Positions 61,433 through 64,000 of a stretch of DNA of 64,000 nucleotides are shown one piece after another. The DNA is from Catellicoccus marimammalium (GTDB lineage Bacteria > Bacillota > Bacilli > Lactobacillales > Catellicoccaceae), in the NCBI RefSeq assembly GCF_965139335.1, contig NZ_CBCSEL010000001.1; one strand, written 5' to 3'. Position 1 is the first letter of the stretch, and every line of letters begins with the position of its first letter. The notes below the pieces were generated by a model. The model searched no databases, was not told the origin of the DNA, and saw nothing but the letters and a program-made list of their open reading frames with translations. A program made the position numbers and the translations under genes.

Positions 61433-63592
61433 GTGGAAGAATTGATTTTACAACGTGTGCAAGCACGCCTTTCTTATAAACCTTGGCAGGTAGAAGCAGT
61501 CCAACAACTATTAGAGGAAGACAATACCATTCCTTTTATTGCTCGTTATCGTAAAGAGCGAACAGGCTCTTTAGATGAAGTTGCCATTAAAGAGATTGCA
61601 GATACTTATCAAGAAGAAGAACAACTAGAAAAACGTAAACAAACGATTCAACAACAATTAGAAAAACAAAAGCAATGGACAAAGGAATTAGCGCAACAAT
61701 TAAAAGAAGCCAAAACGCTTCAAGAAGTAGAAGATATTTATCGTCCATATAAACAAAAACGCAAAACAAAAGCGATGATAGCAAAAGAACATGGATTAGA
61801 GCCTTTTGCTCTATGGTTACTCGCCCATCCTCAAGAAGAAATTGAAACGCAATGGGAAAAATATCTATCTGACGAAGTGTCAACAAAAGAAGAAGTAGAA
61901 CAAGGTGCGATAGAAATCATTGCTGAAAGAGTCAGTCAACAAAGAAAAGAAAGAGATTGGGTTCGTAAAGAAATTTGGCAACATGGTTCAATTGCAAGTA
62001 CAAAGAAAAAAGAGGCCGAAGATGAAAAAGCAGTCTTTCAAATGTACTATGAGTATCAAGAACCTATTAAGAGTGTACCTTCTCACCGTGTGTTAGCTAT
62101 GAATCGTGGGAAAAAAGAAAAGGTTTTACAAATTCAATTCCTTTATGATAAAGAAAAAATCGAAAACTTCTTTGTTAAAAAAGCAAAAGCGACAGAAGAT
62201 ACAACGGTTTCTGCCTTAATTCGTCAAGGAATTCATGAAGGATTAACTCGCTTTTTATATCCTTCTTTAGAAAGAGAAATTCAACAAGAACTAACACAAA
62301 AAGCAGAAAAACAAGCGATTGATATTTTTGGTCTAAATTTATATCACTTATTATTGCAAGCCCCATTACAAGGCAAAGTAATCTTAGGACTAGATCCTGC
62401 ATATCGTACAGGATGTAAGCTGGCAGTAATTGATTCTACAGGAAAAGTGTTAGAAATTGCTGTGATTTATCCAACAGCTTCACCAAAACAGGATATTCCA
62501 AAAGCAAAAGAAAAAATTCGTCAATTGGTGGAAAAATACCAAGTGGAAATGATTGCGATTGGAAATGGAACTGCCAGTCGTGAATCGGAGCAATTTATTA
62601 GTGAATGTATCCAAGAATTCCACTTACCAATATATTATACAATTGTTAATGAAGCAGGGGCTTCTGTTTATTCTGCCAGTGAAGCTGCAAGAAAAGAGTT
62701 TCCAGAATTAGCCGTTGAAGAACGCTCAGCAATTAGCATTGCTCGTCGTTTACAAGATCCATTGGCAGAACTTGTGAAGATTGAACCAAAAGCAGTAGGT
62801 GTGGGACAATATCAACACGATGTAAGCCAAAAAGAGTTAGAACAAGCGTTACGTTTTGTGGTAGAAACGGCTGTAAACAAAGTAGGAGTAGATGTAAATA
62901 CCGCTAGTACAGCATTATTGGAATACGTTTCTGGCTTAACAGCCACTACGGCGAAAAATATTGTGGCTTATCGAGAAGAGCATGGTCCATTTACAGAGCG
63001 AAAAGAATTGAAAAACGTTTCTCGACTTGGACCAAAATCTTATGAACAAGCGATTGGCTTTTTACGTATTTTTGATGGGAAAAATCCACTAGACCAAACG
63101 GAGATCCATCCAGATAGCTATTCAGCAGCTCAAGAATTATTGCAAGAAGAAAATATTTCTTTACAAGAGTTAGGAACAAAAGAGGTTTCAGAACAACTCG
63201 CACACCTTTCTGCTAAAGAAATTGCCCAAACCTATAATTTGGGACTAGAAACAACAAAAGATATTTTGACAGCCCTACAAAAACCAGGTCGTGATATTCG
63301 AGAAGCTTCAGAAAAACCAATTTTACGACAAGATGTTTTATCGATGAGTGATTTACAAAAAGGAATGAAACTACAAGGTACCATTCGAAATGTCGTCGAT
63401 TTTGGTGCGTTTGTCGATATTGGAGTAAAACAAGATGGATTAGTGCATCTTTCTAAAATGAGTAAAAAATTTATTCATCATCCTTCTGAAGTTGTAGCAG
63501 TAGGAGATATTGTAACGGTTTGGGTGGATGATGTGGATCAACAAAAACAAAGAATTGCTTTATCTTTATTACCTATCGAAAATGAAAAATAA
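61433..63592 (+). CDS. tex: Tex-family S1 RNA-binding protein
   Basis: Nucleic-acid-binding protein of the Tex family, linked to transcription and toxin expression in other bacteria. 719 residues. Domains: helical Tex N-terminal region with NTIPFIARYRKERTG (about 28-42), a YqgF/RNase H-like domain with LGLDPAYRTGCKLAVID, helix-hairpin-helix region (VNTASTALLEYVSGLT), and a C-terminal S1 domain (about 642-715, GTIRNVVDFGAFVDIGVKQDGLVH). The start is GTG, with GAGG upstream. It lies 18 bases after the methyltransferase gene and is probably co-transcribed. Confidence 0.95.
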   Translation: MEELILQRVQARLSYKPWQVEAVQQLLEEDNTIPFIARYRKERTGSLDEVAIKEIADTYQEEEQLEKRKQTIQQQLEKQKQWTKELAQQLKEAKTLQEVEDIYRPYKQKRKTKAMIAKEHGLEPFALWLLAHPQEEIETQWEKYLSDEVSTKEEVEQGAIEIIAERVSQQRKERDWVRKEIWQHGSIASTKKKEAEDEKAVFQMYYEYQEPIKSVPSHRVLAMNRGKKEKVLQIQFLYDKEKIENFFVKKAKATEDTTVSALIRQGIHEGLTRFLYPSLEREIQQELTQKAEKQAIDIFGLNLYHLLLQAPLQGKVILGLDPAYRTGCKLAVIDSTGKVLEIAVIYPTASPKQDIPKAKEKIRQLVEKYQVEMIAIGNGTASRESEQFISECIQEFHLPIYYTIVNEAGASVYSASEAARKEFPELAVEERSAISIARRLQDPLAELVKIEPKAVGVGQYQHDVSQKELEQALRFVVETAVNKVGVDVNTASTALLEYVSGLTATTAKNIVAYREEHGPFTERKELKNVSRLGPKSYEQAIGFLRIFDGKNPLDQTEIHPDSYSAAQELLQEENISLQELGTKEVSEQLAHLSAKEIAQTYNLGLETTKDILTALQKPGRDIREASEKPILRQDVLSMSDLQKGMKLQGTIRNVVDFGAFVDIGVKQDGLVHLSKMSKKFIHHPSEVVAVGDIVTVWVDDVDQQKQRIALSLLPIENEK

Positions 63593-63630
63593 TAAAAGGT
63601 AGATTTATAAATATAGAATCTATTTTATAC

Positions 63631-63662
63631 AAAAAGAGTCTCTAAAATAGGGACTCTTTTTC
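63631..63662 (+). terminator. Terminator after tex
   Basis: AAAAAGAGTCTCTA-AAA-TAGGGACTCTTTTT, a strong stem with one G-U pair and a T-run. Confidence 0.88.
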
Positions 63663-63826
63663 TTTGTTTATCACAAAATACAATAGCGAATTTTATAAAA
63701 GGTTTCTGTTGTTTTATCTATTTCTTTTTAATAAAAATAATATTTATCCACAACAAAAAAGAAGAGAAAACTCATATCATACCACAAAAGTAATTTATTA
63801 CAACACTACTATTCTATTTTTTTCGA

Positions 63827-63835
63827 TGCTATGAT
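63827..63835 (+). promoter_or_regulatory. Extended -10 promoter for nrdH-like gene
   Basis: TGCTATGAT, an extended -10 element, about 29 bases before the redoxin ATG. No convincing -35 is seen. Confidence 0.45.
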
Positions 63836-63863
63836 AGTAACATCAATATGACGAGGTGATGAG

Positions 63864-64000
63864 ATGAAATTATATACAAAAAATCAATGCCCACAATGTA
63901 TGCTAATGAAACGTTTCTTAACAGAACATCAGTTAGACTTTGAGGAAATTAACATTGAAGAAGATGAATCTGCGAAAGATTATTTATTAGAAAATCAAAT
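63864..64000 (+). CDS. nrdH: NrdH-type glutaredoxin-like protein (3' end cut by window)
   Basis: Start of a small thiol redox protein that reduces class Ib ribonucleotide reductase. The visible 45 residues, MKLYTKNQCPQCMLMKRFL then FEEINIEEDESA, have the redox motif CPQC (Cys9, Cys12) close to the NrdH consensus CVQC/CPQC. GAGGTGATGAG precedes the ATG. nrdI/nrdE/nrdF genes would be expected beyond the window end. Confidence 0.8.
   Translation, partial: MKLYTKNQCPQCMLMKRFLTEHQLDFEEINIEEDESAKDYLLENQ

Noticed and set aside
63740..63830. NrdR boxes upstream of the nrdH-like gene
   Set aside because: Segments such as ACACTACTATTC share only part of the NrdR consensus; no pair with proper spacing could be read.

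Overview
The window is a low-GC chromosomal segment from a lactic-acid-type Firmicute, most like Enterococcaceae. The support is gene order (pcrA-ligA-gatCAB-rlm, fhs-lspA-rluD-pyrR, a cca/ABC-F block with a YpjD-like gene), an EbsA-like protein, an LPXTG surface protein and many strong AAGGAG ribosome sites. The species cannot be fixed from sequence alone. Catellicoccus is one possibility, suggested only by the compact ~1,140-residue Cas9.

Layout. 1-7.4 kb: the end of a PTS permease gene, then a complete type II-A CRISPR-Cas locus in the order cas9, tracrRNA, cas1, cas2, csn2, leader and array. The array has nine 36-bp repeats plus one degenerate tail repeat. 7.5-21.3 kb: secreted SH3_8/GW-type repeat proteins, the histone-like HU gene with a palindrome in its leader, a TPR/MazG/cca/ABC-F block, a guanine-type purine riboswitch with its NCS2 permease, a DUF5662 protein, a lipoprotein and a CPBP protease. 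21.4-39.6 kb: an accessory region rich in defence genes and remnants. It contains a HEPN-motif gene broken by a 14-bp tandem duplication and a decayed type I restriction-modification locus (hsdM, hsdS, hsdR remnants). An intact two-gene Kiwa-like pair lies between the hsdS and hsdR remnants. It also contains a GmrSD-type DUF262/DUF1524 protein, small bacteriocin-immunity-like genes, two large membrane-anchored proteins, and a three-gene EVE-like / GIY-YIG-DUF2075 / DEDDh-exonuclease-BRCT operon. Glutamate decarboxylase and a catalytically degenerate NlpC/P60 protein sit in the same region.

39.7-51.6 kb: a ZIP metal transporter with a structured 5' leader, the fruR-fruK-fruA fructose operon (minus strand), DegV, an RNase H-like protein, EbsA-like, fhs, lspA, rluD, pyrR, and a serine-rich LPXTG adhesin. 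51.8-64 kb: housekeeping genes pcrA, ligA, a DedA-like gene, gatC-gatA-gatB, rlmCD-like, tex, and the start of an NrdH-type redoxin gene cut by the window end.

The most interesting unexplained material is the EVE/GIY-YIG-helicase/exonuclease-BRCT operon (36.5-39.6 kb), the Kiwa-like pair inside a dead type I RM locus (25.0-26.7 kb), and the arrangement of the tracrRNA promoter and cas9 terminator at the end of cas9. Function calls come from reading motifs by eye; no database search was run.
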